This document shows positions 9,264-18,142 of a stretch of 64,000 bases of DNA, one piece after another; the stretch's first letter is position 1, and each line of letters starts with the position of its first letter. The translations under genes were made by a program, and so were the position numbers. The notes beneath the pieces are model-generated. The model was not told the origin of the DNA. It searched no databases and worked only from the letters and a program-made list of their open reading frames with translations. The stretch is from CAYJAY01 sp964370715 (GTDB lineage: Bacteria; Bacillota; Clostridia; Oscillospirales; Ruminococcaceae). The stretch lies in the NCBI GenBank assembly GCA_964370715.1, contig CAYJKJ010000011.1, positions 24,457-88,456 of the forward strand, in the 5' to 3' direction.

Positions 9264-11562
9264 TTCATTTAACGACGGCTTTTATTATTTTAAAAATTCA
9301 ATCGATAAACTTCGAGAGGTCAAAGAAAAAGTAGACAGAATGTCTTTAAAGGAGCAGACGGGAATTCTTTTATCAAAAGATTTCTACAACACCGATGGGT
9401 GTGAAAGTTTGGCTCCTTTAAAATTTTCCAAAAGTTTTTTCGAATACAACAGCAAACAGTCTCAAGGCATCTCGTTTATCTCAGCAATTGCGATGGGTTC
9501 TAGTTTCGACCGACAACTTATAGAACAAATAGGCAACCAAACGGCAAATTTTAGAGCTATAGATGGTTGCGATGTCGTTGTTTGCCCTTCCGCCAACATA
9601 ATCCGATATGTCCTTTGCGCAAACAACCTACATTATTTTTCCGAGGATCCTTATCTTACGGGCGAGATGTGCGCAAGCTTTGCTGTTGGAGCAAAAGGTT
9701 TTGGTGTTCCGGTAGCAATAGACCAATACCTCGATTGTAGCAGAGTTCGCAACTATCTTATAACCAACTGTGTTATAGATATAAAAGCGTTAAACGAAAT
9801 CTATGTCGAAGCCGCAAGGATAGCTGTTTCACGTTCAAAACCTGCTTGTGTGATAGTTTCCGCCAACATGATAAACGGCGAATATGTTGCGCAAAGCAAA
9901 AGCCTTGTTGGAGCAATACGAAACAATTTTGATTTCGACGGCATAATAGCAAGCGACAAACATTCCGTTGAAGACCGAACCGCTTCGCTTGTCGCAGGGG
10001 TCGATCTTGATCTTTCGGGGGAGCTGTCTCGGAGCAACAAACAGCTTGAACAATCGGTTGTTAAGCGAAAGCTTGATAAACAGCTTGTCGCAAACTCGGT
10101 TGCCGAACTTGCGGTGCTTTCGGATTATATCCAAAACAACAAAGCAATTCCGGCGGTGACCGACCAAGAAAAAAACATAGTTCTTTCGCAAAATGCAATA
10201 GAGCAGTCCGCCGTGCTTCTTAAAAACGACGAAAATTTTTTGCCGTTTTCCAAAAACGAATCTATCGCTGTTATCGGAAATTTCGAAAGATATAGCGAAC
10301 AAGAAGATCTATTTGATTACCTAGAAAGCCAAAACAAAAACATTTCTTTTGCAAAAGGATTTAATCAAGACGGTTCAACAAACGATATTCTTTTAAACCA
10401 AGCAAAACAGATTGCAAAAAAGAGCAACAAAACACTTATCATAGTTGGGACACTTCGGTTTAACGAAAGCTACCAAAAAAGCGACCGCCAAAATCTCTGT
10501 CTTTGCCCCGGTATGCTAAAGCTTATATATTCTGTGTTGTCGGTTTCTGAAGATGTAGCGGTTGTTTTAACTTCGCATGAGCCTTGCGAACTTCCGTTTT
10601 TGGATCGAATAAAAAGCCTTCTAGCGGTTGATTTTTCGGCTTGCGGAATAAACAAAGCGCTATATAATCTCATTTTTGGAAACTGTAGCCCTTCGGGAAA
10701 ACTTTCGGTTAGTTGGAACTCGAAACTTTCGGAATATCCAACCTCTTTTAACAGCGACAAAGACAAACAAACTTTCTCCTATCGAGAGGGCATCTATGTT
10801 GGATATCGCTATTTTTTATCCACCAACCAAAAGCCGTTGTTTTGTTTCGGGTATGGGCTTTCGTATTCAAATTTTGCTTTTTCAAACTTAAAATTAGACC
10901 GCCCCTCGCTTAGCGAAAGAGGGGAACTTTGCATAACTTTTTATATTGAAAATACCGGCAGCTATGTTGCAGGGGAAGTGGCGCAGATATATATATCAAA
11001 AAAAGGCGAAAACTATAAGCAACTTAAAGGATTTGAAAAAATATTTCTGTTGCCGGGCGAAAAAAGAGCGGTTGAAATGAAGTTTCAAAGAAGCAGTTTT
11101 GCGAGATACAACATGACGACAAAAAAATGGCAGGTCGAACCGGGAGACTACGACATAATGCTTGCTACCGATTGCCAAACAACTATCGTTTCAAAAACCG
11201 TTTCGTTACTTGGCAAACAATATACCGACGATAAAAAATATTTTTATGCAAAAGATATTAAAATGATGTCGGAAAAAAGCTTTTTTGAACTTGCAAAGTT
11301 TATTAAGAAACACAAGCAACACGGCGTTTATACAATCAACTCAACGCTAGGAGAGATATCAAAATGTTCAGCAGGGCTAGCTTTTAAAAATCTATTAAAA
11401 GACAGCGAAACTTTTAAAATGCATGATATCGAAAACATACCGTTAAGAACGGTTCTTTCCCATTCAAACGGTGAAGTTTCAAAAAGAAGCATAACCACCT
11501 TAATAAGTTTTTGCAACAAAGATATTAAAGCAACGATAAAAAACATGGTTTCACCTCAATAA
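9256..11562 (+). CDS. GH3-like protein with apparently lost substrate and acid/base residues
   Basis: A 768-residue GH3 architecture: TIM barrel (to about 290), alpha/beta sandwich (about 310-500), fibronectin III-like domain (about 535-650) and a C-terminal helical segment common in clostridial GH3 proteins. The nucleophile aspartate is kept in GIIASDKHSVEDR. Other canonical residues are changed: GRNFEYFSEDP reads NNLHYFSEDP, the lysine-histidine pair of CLKHF reads AIDQY, the DGPHGLR loop is not recognisable, and the ESEGxDR acid/base loop reads ESYQKSDR. Start is TTG 9256 inside the end of the GH2-like gene (TTGAATAA), a sign of translational coupling. There is no signal peptide. A noncatalytic sugar-binding or scaffold role is inference. 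Confidence 0.75.
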   Translation: MNNSFNDGFYYFKNSIDKLREVKEKVDRMSLKEQTGILLSKDFYNTDGCESLAPLKFSKSFFEYNSKQSQGISFISAIAMGSSFDRQLIEQIGNQTANFRAIDGCDVVVCPSANIIRYVLCANNLHYFSEDPYLTGEMCASFAVGAKGFGVPVAIDQYLDCSRVRNYLITNCVIDIKALNEIYVEAARIAVSRSKPACVIVSANMINGEYVAQSKSLVGAIRNNFDFDGIIASDKHSVEDRTASLVAGVDLDLSGELSRSNKQLEQSVVKRKLDKQLVANSVAELAVLSDYIQNNKAIPAVTDQEKNIVLSQNAIEQSAVLLKNDENFLPFSKNESIAVIGNFERYSEQEDLFDYLESQNKNISFAKGFNQDGSTNDILLNQAKQIAKKSNKTLIIVGTLRFNESYQKSDRQNLCLCPGMLKLIYSVLSVSEDVAVVLTSHEPCELPFLDRIKSLLAVDFSACGINKALYNLIFGNCSPSGKLSVSWNSKLSEYPTSFNSDKDKQTFSYREGIYVGYRYFLSTNQKPLFCFGYGLSYSNFAFSNLKLDRPSLSERGELCITFYIENTGSYVAGEVAQIYISKKGENYKQLKGFEKIFLLPGEKRAVEMKFQRSSFARYNMTTKKWQVEPGDYDIMLATDCQTTIVSKTVSLLGKQYTDDKKYFYAKDIKMMSEKSFFELAKFIKKHKQHGVYTINSTLGEISKCSAGLAFKNLLKDSETFKMHDIENIPLRTVLSHSNGEVSKRSITTLISFCNKDIKATIKNMVSPQ

Positions 11563-11721
11563 ATCAAAGTTCAACTACCCTAACACATTAATTATGGTAA
11601 ATATAAGGTAATAAAAAAATATATTCTTGCTATATGTAGAATTATTAAAGTAAATCTGTTATTATATTAATCTGGTTTGAAAAGTTTATCGACCAAAAAA
11701 TATAACGAGGCTATTTTTTTA

Positions 11722-12336
11722 ATGACCAAAAACAAAAAAAACAACAAAGGTTTTTCTCTTGTCGAGATAATCATAGTTGTTGCTGTAATCGTAGTTATTG
11801 CTAGCTTAATTGTTCCCGAAATAATCAAATATGTCGAAAGCGCTCGTCAAGCAAACGATCTTCAACGAGCTACACATATTTTGCGTGGAATGTCTACATC
11901 TATACTCGACCCTAAAAACAACGTTCCGGCAGGCTTTATAATCGAGGTAATTTGGGTGACGGGAGACAACAAGATGGGCGCAGAACATAGCGGAAGGCTT
12001 TATGTGCGTTCACCATATGTTAGCCATCGTTTTTCTGTGCACAGCGAACAAGGAATTCCCGGCTTGCCCAAAGGCACCGAAGATATAACAGATGCACTCA
12101 CCGTCGATGTTTTGGAAACAATCGGAGAAAGCCCGATTGTCGACCCCGAAATCGGAACATATGGCTATATTGGAGATGCTGAATCAAAGCTTTGCAACGA
12201 AGCAAGCCTTGCTTTTCACATCGACACCTCAACCGGAGATATCGCTTTGGCGCAACATATCGACACCGACTATGACGGAGATGTTAACATCTGGTTTGAT
12301 AGGCTCGGTTTAGATGCTATAAGAGCGCCTGAATAG
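11722..12336 (+). CDS. Type IV pilin-like protein (orphan prepilin 1)
   Basis: A class III signal: short basic leader (residues 1-10), prepilin peptidase site at KG|FSLVE, then a hydrophobic N-terminal helix (IIIVVAVIVVIASLIVPEII) with the conserved Glu5 of the mature pilin. The remaining residues, to 204, form a soluble domain of unknown fold. ATG 11722 has GAGG 11 bases upstream; an upstream in-frame TTG has no site. No pilus machinery genes are adjacent. A second pilin at 21384 shares the motif ARQ(A/S)NDLQ(R/V)AT right after the hydrophobic helix, so they are paralogues. It might be a pseudopilin or a minor or major pilin. Confidence 0.85.
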   Translation: MTKNKKNNKGFSLVEIIIVVAVIVVIASLIVPEIIKYVESARQANDLQRATHILRGMSTSILDPKNNVPAGFIIEVIWVTGDNKMGAEHSGRLYVRSPYVSHRFSVHSEQGIPGLPKGTEDITDALTVDVLETIGESPIVDPEIGTYGYIGDAESKLCNEASLAFHIDTSTGDIALAQHIDTDYDGDVNIWFDRLGLDAIRAPE

Positions 12337-12414
12337 CAAAAACAACCAATAGTTTTTTAGGTGGTACACCCACCAATTCAATAATAAAAATACAAATAAA
12401 AGGAGAATACTAAA

Positions 12415-13131
12415 ATGGGAACACCTCATATAGCGGCTAAAAAAGGAGACATAGCAAAATCAATCCTTCTTCCGGGAGATCCAAAAAGAGCAAAATACAT
12501 AGCGGAAAACTTTCTCGAAAACCCTGTTTGTTTCAACGAAGTTAGAGGAATGCTAGGCTACACCGGCGAATATAAAGGAAAAAAGATTTCTGTTATGGGA
12601 ACCGGAATGGGAATTCCGTCTATCTCTATCTACATAAACGAGCTTATGAGCGAATACGGTTGCGAAAACCTTATAAGAATTGGAACGTGCGGATCGTTTA
12701 AAGCTGAAATCGGTCTAGGTGATGTTGTTATTGCGATGGGCGCTTGTTCCGATGCCGGATTTTTGCGTAACACTTTCGCAGGAGATTTTTCAGCGATAGC
12801 AGATTTCGACCTATTAAAAACAGCTTACGAAAAAGCTGTTGAAAAAGGCAAAAAAGTGACGGTTGGAAACATCCTTTCAAGCGAAATGTTCTACCCAATG
12901 TGGGATAACGAAATGTTCAACAACTGGGAAAAATTCGGCGTTATCGGTGTTGAGATGGAAGCGGCGGCTTTATACACCATTTCGAAAAAATATAACGCAA
13001 AAGCGCTCGCAATCTGCACAGTTTCCGACAACTTCAAAGTTCCCGGAATTATGACCCCCGAAGAAAGAGAAACAACCCTTAATGATATGATCACTATCGG
13101 TCTTGAAACTGCGTTGGAGTTTACAAAATAA
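12415..13131 (+). CDS. deoD: Purine nucleoside phosphorylase, DeoD type
   Basis: Cleaves purine (deoxy)ribonucleosides with phosphate to base and (deoxy)ribose-1-phosphate. The 238-residue length and opening motifs (GTPHIAAKKGDIAKSILLPG, residues 2-21) are those of the hexameric DeoD class. GMGIPSISIY near 64, IGTCGS near 88 and VEMEAAALY near 180 contribute to the phosphate and nucleoside sites, and the catalytic aspartate lies in TVSDNF near 204. It starts at ATG 12415 after AAAGGAG. Its stop shares one base with the next start (TAATG), so it is translationally coupled to the GtrA-like gene. A small GGTGG/CCACC hairpin lies upstream near 12360. Confidence 0.95.
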   Translation: MGTPHIAAKKGDIAKSILLPGDPKRAKYIAENFLENPVCFNEVRGMLGYTGEYKGKKISVMGTGMGIPSISIYINELMSEYGCENLIRIGTCGSFKAEIGLGDVVIAMGACSDAGFLRNTFAGDFSAIADFDLLKTAYEKAVEKGKKVTVGNILSSEMFYPMWDNEMFNNWEKFGVIGVEMEAAALYTISKKYNAKALAICTVSDNFKVPGIMTPEERETTLNDMITIGLETALEFTK

Positions 13132-13604
13132 TGTGGTTTGATAAATTAATCGGCATTTTCGGCTTTAAATCGAGAGAATCGTTTTGGTCGCTTTTCAAAG
13201 AAGGAATAAGATTTTGCATAGTCGGCGTTTTAAACACCATCATATTCTACATTATATATCTTATACTACTTAAGCTTAACGTTAATTTATATGTTAGCTA
13301 TATAATTGCATTTATAGTCGCAACGTTTCATTCCTACATACTCGGTAATCTATTTGTTTTCAAAACGAAAAACAAACAGACGGGAGCCGAAATTTCAGTT
13401 GCGGCAAGCGAAGGGCTTTTCAAAGGAAAGCGCATGATCAAGGTCTATATGGCGTATGGCTTCACCATCGTTTTGGGTCTTGCCCTCGTGTGGTTCGATG
13501 TCAACATCCTTGGAATTCCGGAAGAGATAGCTCCGCTTATCAATCTGTTGATAACAACCCCTATGAACTTTTTTATCAATAAATATTGGGCGTATAAAGA
13601 ATAA
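13131..13604 (+). CDS. GtrA-family membrane protein
   Basis: A 157-residue protein with four predicted transmembrane helices and the GtrA pattern: FCIVGVLNTIIFYIIY near 28-43, a central YIIAFIVATFHSYILGNLFVF, and a C-terminal PLINLLITTPMNFFINKYWAY. GtrA proteins are thought to flip undecaprenyl-linked sugars or assist cell-surface glycosylation. The insert between helices 2 and 3 is basic and cytoplasmic. Pairing with deoD by a one-base overlap looks like operon convenience rather than shared function. An intrinsic terminator follows. Confidence 0.85.
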   Translation: MWFDKLIGIFGFKSRESFWSLFKEGIRFCIVGVLNTIIFYIIYLILLKLNVNLYVSYIIAFIVATFHSYILGNLFVFKTKNKQTGAEISVAASEGLFKGKRMIKVYMAYGFTIVLGLALVWFDVNILGIPEEIAPLINLLITTPMNFFINKYWAYKE

Positions 13605-13617
13605 CACTAACCATTTT

Positions 13618-13658
13618 AAACATCGCTTTGCTTTTTTGCCAAGCGATGTTTTGTTTTT
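13618..13658 (+). terminator. Intrinsic terminator after deoD/gtrA-like operon
   Basis: An 11-bp stem (AAACATCGCTT/AAGCGATGTTT) with a 12-base loop is followed by TTGTTTTT. Confidence 0.85.
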
Positions 13659-13821
13659 ATCCTGGTTTTCACCGACTTAAACAAAAATCAAAAACGCTAC
13701 TCATATAGACATTTTGCAACAATAACCATCAATTACAATATAATTCCTATGTGTAAAACATCTAAATTTGAAAAATAATTTCCACAATTATTACAAAATG
13801 AAAAAAATTTCGATTATTATG

Positions 13822-13850
13822 TTGACTTTGCTTAAAATTTTTGATAGTAT
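13822..13850 (+). promoter_or_regulatory. Promoter of the sialic-acid operon
   Basis: TTGACT, 17-base spacer, TAGTAT, giving a start near 13857 and a leader of about 55 bases. A weaker upstream candidate (TTGCAA at 13714, TATAAT at 13739, 19-base spacer) may be a second start. The rest of the 308-base gap is AT-rich with no gene I can support. Confidence 0.65.
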
Positions 13851-13856
13851 TGTTGC

Positions 13857-13875
13857 AAGAATAGTAAATATTCTT
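13857..13875. promoter_or_regulatory. Candidate operator (palindrome at +1 of sialic-acid operon)
   Basis: AAGAATA and TATTCTT flank five bases exactly where transcription should begin. The location fits repression by the RpiR-family regulator encoded in the same operon. This is inference from position and symmetry only. Confidence 0.4.
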
Positions 13876-13912
13876 AAAAAGTTTATGACATTAAATTTAG
13901 GAGGATTGAAAA

Positions 13913-15250
13913 ATGAAAAAATTATTAGCATTGTTCCTTACACTAATGATGGTTGTTTCTATGTTTGCGGCTTGCGCTCCAAGCGCTCCCGAAACTCAAG
14001 AGCCAACTGAAGAACCCACAACCGAAGGCGCAACAGCGCCGGTTGAAATCACAATGTGGACATTCCCTATCGGCGGTTTTGGAGATGAAGAAGTAGTTTC
14101 CGGATTTATTGATTCGTTCAACGAAATGTATCCCGAAATAACTGTTGTTCACCAAACTCTTGACTATTCAACAGGCGACGATCAAGTTACCGCTGCTATC
14201 GAAGCAGGAACAGCTCCTGACATCATCATGGAAGGTCCTGAACGTTTGGTAGCAAACTGGGGCGCAAAAGGCTTGATGGTTGATCTATCGGATCTTATGG
14301 ACGACGAAGCTATTGCTGACATAAGCAAAGTTTCTCAAGCAGCAATCGATGCTTGCATGGCTCCAAACGGCGAATACTATGAATATCCAATGATCATGAC
14401 AACACACTGCATGGCTATAAACTACGACGTTTTTGAACAAGCCGGCGCTCTTCAATACATCGATGAAGAAACCCGTTCTTGGACAACCGACGATTTCGTT
14501 ATGGCTATGGAAGCTGTTAGAGACAGCGGTCTAGTTCAAACTCCCGGAATTATCTATTCGGGCGGACAAGGCGGAGACCAAGGAACAAGGGCTCTTGTTT
14601 CAAACCTCTACAGCGCACCTTTCACAAACGACGATTTCACAGCATACACAATTAATGAAGAACTAGGCGTTAAAGGCCTTAACCTTCTAGTAGATATGGT
14701 AGACAGCGGCGCAATCAGCCATGATGCCGGTATCGCAGCAGCAGACGAACTCCAACTATTTGCTAACGGAACAAGCGCAATAACTCTCGCTTGGAACGCT
14801 TCCAACGAAGCAGCTTATGCTTCGCAAGCAGCTTTCACTCCTTTCGCAATGAACTTCCCTTCAGACGATGGCGTAGCTGAACTTCAAGGCGGAATTTGGG
14901 GATTTGGTGTATTTGATAACGGCGACCAAGCTAAAATCGATGCAGCTAAAATGTTCATCGAATTCCTAGCAGATGATCCAACACAAGGTCCTTTGAGCGC
15001 TGCTACAACAGGCTTCTTCCCAGTTCGTTCCTCTTTCGGAAACGTTTATGCAGGAACTGAAAACGAAGAAAGAATGGGCGTTTATGCTTCGTTCCTTCCA
15101 AACCTCGGCGCATACTATCAAGTAGCTCCGGTATGGCCAGCACAACGTACAGCTTGGTGGAATATGCTCCAACAAGTATTCAGCGGAACCGATGCACAAG
15201 CAGCTGCCGATGAATATATAGCAACAATCGAGGCTGAAATTAACGCTTAA
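13913..15250 (+). CDS. ABC transporter sugar-binding lipoprotein, probable sialic-acid type
   Basis: A family 1 (MalE-type) extracellular solute-binding protein of 445 residues. The N-terminus is a lipoprotein signal (MKKLLALFLTLMMVVSMFAAC) with the lipidated cysteine at 21, followed by a Glu/Thr/Pro-rich linker. The mature domain starts at about residue 43 with VEITMWTFP and has the family motif AIEAGTAPDIIMEGPE near 98. AGGAGG lies upstream of the ATG. It is followed by a terminator-like hairpin and then by two permease genes, NanA and other sialic-acid genes, so N-acetylneuraminate or an anhydro form is the likely ligand. The ligand is inferred from context, not from the binding site. Confidence 0.88.
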   Translation: MKKLLALFLTLMMVVSMFAACAPSAPETQEPTEEPTTEGATAPVEITMWTFPIGGFGDEEVVSGFIDSFNEMYPEITVVHQTLDYSTGDDQVTAAIEAGTAPDIIMEGPERLVANWGAKGLMVDLSDLMDDEAIADISKVSQAAIDACMAPNGEYYEYPMIMTTHCMAINYDVFEQAGALQYIDEETRSWTTDDFVMAMEAVRDSGLVQTPGIIYSGGQGGDQGTRALVSNLYSAPFTNDDFTAYTINEELGVKGLNLLVDMVDSGAISHDAGIAAADELQLFANGTSAITLAWNASNEAAYASQAAFTPFAMNFPSDDGVAELQGGIWGFGVFDNGDQAKIDAAKMFIEFLADDPTQGPLSAATTGFFPVRSSFGNVYAGTENEERMGVYASFLPNLGAYYQVAPVWPAQRTAWWNMLQQVFSGTDAQAAADEYIATIEAEINA

Positions 15251-15370
15251 TCTACCGTTGTTTTTATGATTTGACATAGCGAAAATGTTTACTTTCAAAG
15301 TATAATATATATTTAGCTCAAACCCTACGGGCATTGCTAATAGAAAAACTCGCTGTGTGACAACGTATTT

Positions 15371-15412
15371 AAAGCCCCGTTATGAGTGGATAAACTCAAT
15401 CGGGGCTTTTTC
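15371..15412 (+). terminator. Hairpin terminator between binding-protein and permease genes
   Basis: AAAGCCCCG/CGGGGCTTT with an inner TGAGT/ACTCA stem, then a T run. Leaky termination here would give more binding protein than permease, a common arrangement in ABC operons. Just upstream (15272-15306) TTGACA and TATAAT boxes are too far apart (24 bases) to call a promoter. Confidence 0.8.
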
Positions 15413-15451
15413 AATGAAATTTTTTTAACTTGAATTTAACGAGGTTTTGCT

Positions 15452-16369
15452 ATGAGTTCTAACAGTTCAAACTCTTTAGCGTTAAACAAAAGCAAGGTTC
15501 TTGCAAGAAAAGAAGCTATAACGGCATATCTGTTTTTATTGCCATGCCTTATCTTCTTTGTTGTGTTTGTTGTCGTTCCTATGTTCTCGGCTTTGTTTAA
15601 CAGCTTTTTTCATTATTCGTCCGTTCGCTTTGAATTTGCCGGATTCTACAACTACATAAAAGCATTTAACGATCCGATATTTATTAAAGCACTAGTCAAC
15701 ACCTGTATCATAGTTTTTGTCAGCGTTCCGGCCGTCATGGTCTTTTCGCTTTGGGTTAGCACAGCGGTCTACAGGATGGGAAACATCCCTCTTTCGATCT
15801 ATCGCTGCATCTTCTATCTTCCCGTTGTAACCGGAACCGTTGCGGTAACGGTTGTTTGGAAATGGATGTTTAACCAATACACCGGTATCTTTAACAGCGT
15901 CTTGACCGGCGTTGGTATTATCGACAAAGGTATAAGTTGGCTTGGAAACGATAAAACTGCCCTTTGGTGTATCATCTTGATTCTATTCACAACATCAATC
16001 GGCCAACCTATCGTTCTTTATATCTCGGCTCTTGGCAACGTTGACAAATCGCTAATCGAAGCGTCTGAGGTTGATGGCGCTACTAATATGCAGGTCTTTT
16101 GGAAGATTAAATGGCCCTCAATTATGCCAACAACGTTATATATAATTATAATAACAACGATAAACAGTTTCCAATGTTTTGCGCTTATCCAGCTCTTGAC
16201 GTCGGGTGGACCAAACAACTCAACTCAAACAATAATGTATTATATCTACTACAACGTTTTCAGGGTAGATGATTTTGGATATGGAAACGCAATGGGTATA
16301 ATCCTTGCGGCTATAATAGCGCTGTTTTCCGTTATACAATTTAAATTCGCAGGAAAGAAGGGAGAATAA
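15452..16369 (+). CDS. ABC sugar transporter permease, MalF/UgpA-like
   Basis: A 305-residue inner-membrane permease with six predicted helices; the first is LFLLPCLIFFVVFVVVPMFS near residue 26. The cytoplasmic EAA loop, which contacts the ATPase, reads EASEVDGATNMQVFWKIKWPSI near residues 205-226. It starts at ATG 15452 with GAGG upstream. The MalG-like partner starts 4 bases after its stop. No ATPase gene is present in the operon, so a multitask MsmK-type ATPase encoded elsewhere is expected. Confidence 0.92.
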   Translation: MSSNSSNSLALNKSKVLARKEAITAYLFLLPCLIFFVVFVVVPMFSALFNSFFHYSSVRFEFAGFYNYIKAFNDPIFIKALVNTCIIVFVSVPAVMVFSLWVSTAVYRMGNIPLSIYRCIFYLPVVTGTVAVTVVWKWMFNQYTGIFNSVLTGVGIIDKGISWLGNDKTALWCIILILFTTSIGQPIVLYISALGNVDKSLIEASEVDGATNMQVFWKIKWPSIMPTTLYIIIITTINSFQCFALIQLLTSGGPNNSTQTIMYYIYYNVFRVDDFGYGNAMGIILAAIIALFSVIQFKFAGKKGE

Positions 16370-16373
16370 GAAG

Positions 16374-17198
16374 ATGAACAACACAAATAAAGTTTATAAA
16401 ACATTTTGTTCAATCGCTATGGTTATTTTGGCGGCTTTGTTCACATTCCCCCTCTATTGGATTTTAACAGGGTCTTTAAAAGATGCAGCGGCTATCAACT
16501 CGAGAGATATCCAATGGTTTCCAAAAGCTCCAACCCTCGACAACTATATAAGGCTTTTTGAAGAACCCGCTTTCCTTTGGTTGTTCAACACGGTGTTTAT
16601 CTCGGTAGGCGCTATGATAATAACCTGTATTGCGGCGGCTATGGGCGGTTATGCAATAGCCAAAAAACGTTTTCCGGGAAAAGCTATCGTCTTTGGCACG
16701 ATGGTTGCGGCAATGGCTTTGCCAAAACAAGTTATATTAATACCGCTTTTAAAACAGATGAACTTTATGAATCTCCACGACACTCTTTTTGCGGTTATGC
16801 TTCCTATTATCGGTTGGCCGTTCGGAGTTTTTCTTATGAAGCAGTTTTCGGAAGGAATCCCGACCGAGATGCTTGAAGCCGCAAGAATAGACGGCGCCGG
16901 AGAGGTTTTAACGTTCACTAAGATAGTTTTCCCCATGATTAAACCCGGTGTTGGCGCTCTTGCTATCTTCACCTTTATAACAACTTGGAACGACTATTTT
17001 ATGCAGTTGTTGATGCTCAACAGCCGAGAAAACCTAACGATTTCTCTTGGTATCGCAAAACTTCAAGCGGAAGCTTCAACCGATTTTGGCATGATTATGG
17101 CGGGTGCAGCTCTTGCTGCAGTTCCGATTATAACGATATTTTTGATTTTCCAAAAATACTTTACAAAAGGCATTACGATGGGTGCTGTTAAGGGATAA
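16374..17198 (+). CDS. ABC sugar transporter permease, MalG/UgpE-like
   Basis: The second permease half, 274 residues with six predicted helices. It has FPLYWILTGSLKD near residue 24 and the EAA loop EAARIDGAGEVLTFTKIVFP near residue 168, both typical of the MalG subfamily. The end (FQKYFTKGITMGAVKG) is nearly canonical for carbohydrate CUT1 permeases. Tightly spaced after the MalF-like gene and 26 bases before nanA, so all three are in one transcript. Confidence 0.93.
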   Translation: MNNTNKVYKTFCSIAMVILAALFTFPLYWILTGSLKDAAAINSRDIQWFPKAPTLDNYIRLFEEPAFLWLFNTVFISVGAMIITCIAAAMGGYAIAKKRFPGKAIVFGTMVAAMALPKQVILIPLLKQMNFMNLHDTLFAVMLPIIGWPFGVFLMKQFSEGIPTEMLEAARIDGAGEVLTFTKIVFPMIKPGVGALAIFTFITTWNDYFMQLLMLNSRENLTISLGIAKLQAEASTDFGMIMAGAALAAVPIITIFLIFQKYFTKGITMGAVKG

Positions 17199-17224
17199 AA
17201 AAACTAAAAAAGAGGAGTTAGATT

Positions 17225-18124
17225 ATGGCTGAATATAAAGGGATATACCCTGCGCTTTATGCCTGTTATGATGAAAACGGGGATATAAGCACCAATCGAA
17301 CAAAACAACTTGTAAGATTTCTAGTAGACAGTGGAGTCGATGGATTATATGTCGGGGGTTCTTCCGGCGAATGTATCTATCAAAGCCCAACCGAGAGAAA
17401 AGCAGTTCTCGAAGCGGTCATGGAAGAAACAAAAAACGATGATGTCAAGATAATTGCCCATGTAGCTTGCAACAGCACTAAAGACAGCGTAGAGCTTGCT
17501 AAACACGCAGAAAGCGTTAAGGTTGACGCTATCGCGGCGATACCTCCGATATATTTCCGTTTGCCTCCACACGCAATAGCACAATATTGGAACGACATAA
17601 GCGGCGGCGCACCAAACACAGATTTTTTCATCTATAACATACCACAGCTTGCCGGGGTTGAACTAACGGCTTCCCTTTTAAGCGAGATGAAGAAAAATAA
17701 AAATGTTATCGGGGTTAAAAACTCATCGATGCCAACGCTTGATATTTCGGTTTGGCGTCAACAAGATGTCGTTGTCTTTAACGGTCCCGATGAACAACTT
17801 TTAAGCGGCCTTGTCGCCGGAAGCGTTGGCGGAATTGGCGGAACTTTTGGAGCTATGCCAAAGCTTTATATCGAACTCTATAACAAATTTTGTGAAAAAG
17901 ATATCGAGACTGCAAGAAAACTACAAGACGAGATTATAAAAATAATCCAAATACTTGCATCTAGCACCAATAGTATGTATTCTATAATTAAAGAGGTTTT
18001 ACGTTTAAACTATGGCGTGGATGTCGGCGATGTTAGAAGCCCGCTTGCAAAACTAGATAACGACGGTAAACAAGCGGCATTAAAAGCTGTGGCTTTAATT
18101 AAAGAAGCCTCTAAATTAATCTAG
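17225..18124 (+). CDS. nanA: N-acetylneuraminate lyase
   Basis: A DapA/NanA-family class I aldolase of 299 residues that splits N-acetylneuraminate into N-acetylmannosamine and pyruvate. It has YKGIYPALYACYDENGDI at the start, the carboxylate-binding GGSSGE near residue 41, the catalytic tyrosine in FIYNIP near 138 and the Schiff-base lysine in VIGVKNSS near 164. The YNIPxLxGV form of the tyrosine motif matches sialate lyases better than dihydrodipicolinate synthases (YNVPxRT). The surrounding transporter and epimerase agree. Confidence 0.9.
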   Translation: MAEYKGIYPALYACYDENGDISTNRTKQLVRFLVDSGVDGLYVGGSSGECIYQSPTERKAVLEAVMEETKNDDVKIIAHVACNSTKDSVELAKHAESVKVDAIAAIPPIYFRLPPHAIAQYWNDISGGAPNTDFFIYNIPQLAGVELTASLLSEMKKNKNVIGVKNSSMPTLDISVWRQQDVVVFNGPDEQLLSGLVAGSVGGIGGTFGAMPKLYIELYNKFCEKDIETARKLQDEIIKIIQILASSTNSMYSIIKEVLRLNYGVDVGDVRSPLAKLDNDGKQAALKAVALIKEASKLI

Positions 18125-18142
18125 CTACTTTAAGGAGCTATT

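Noticed and set aside
13768..14010. Small reading frame upstream of the binding-protein gene
   Set aside because: It has no ribosome site, spans the promoter and operator, and runs into the lipoprotein gene in another frame.
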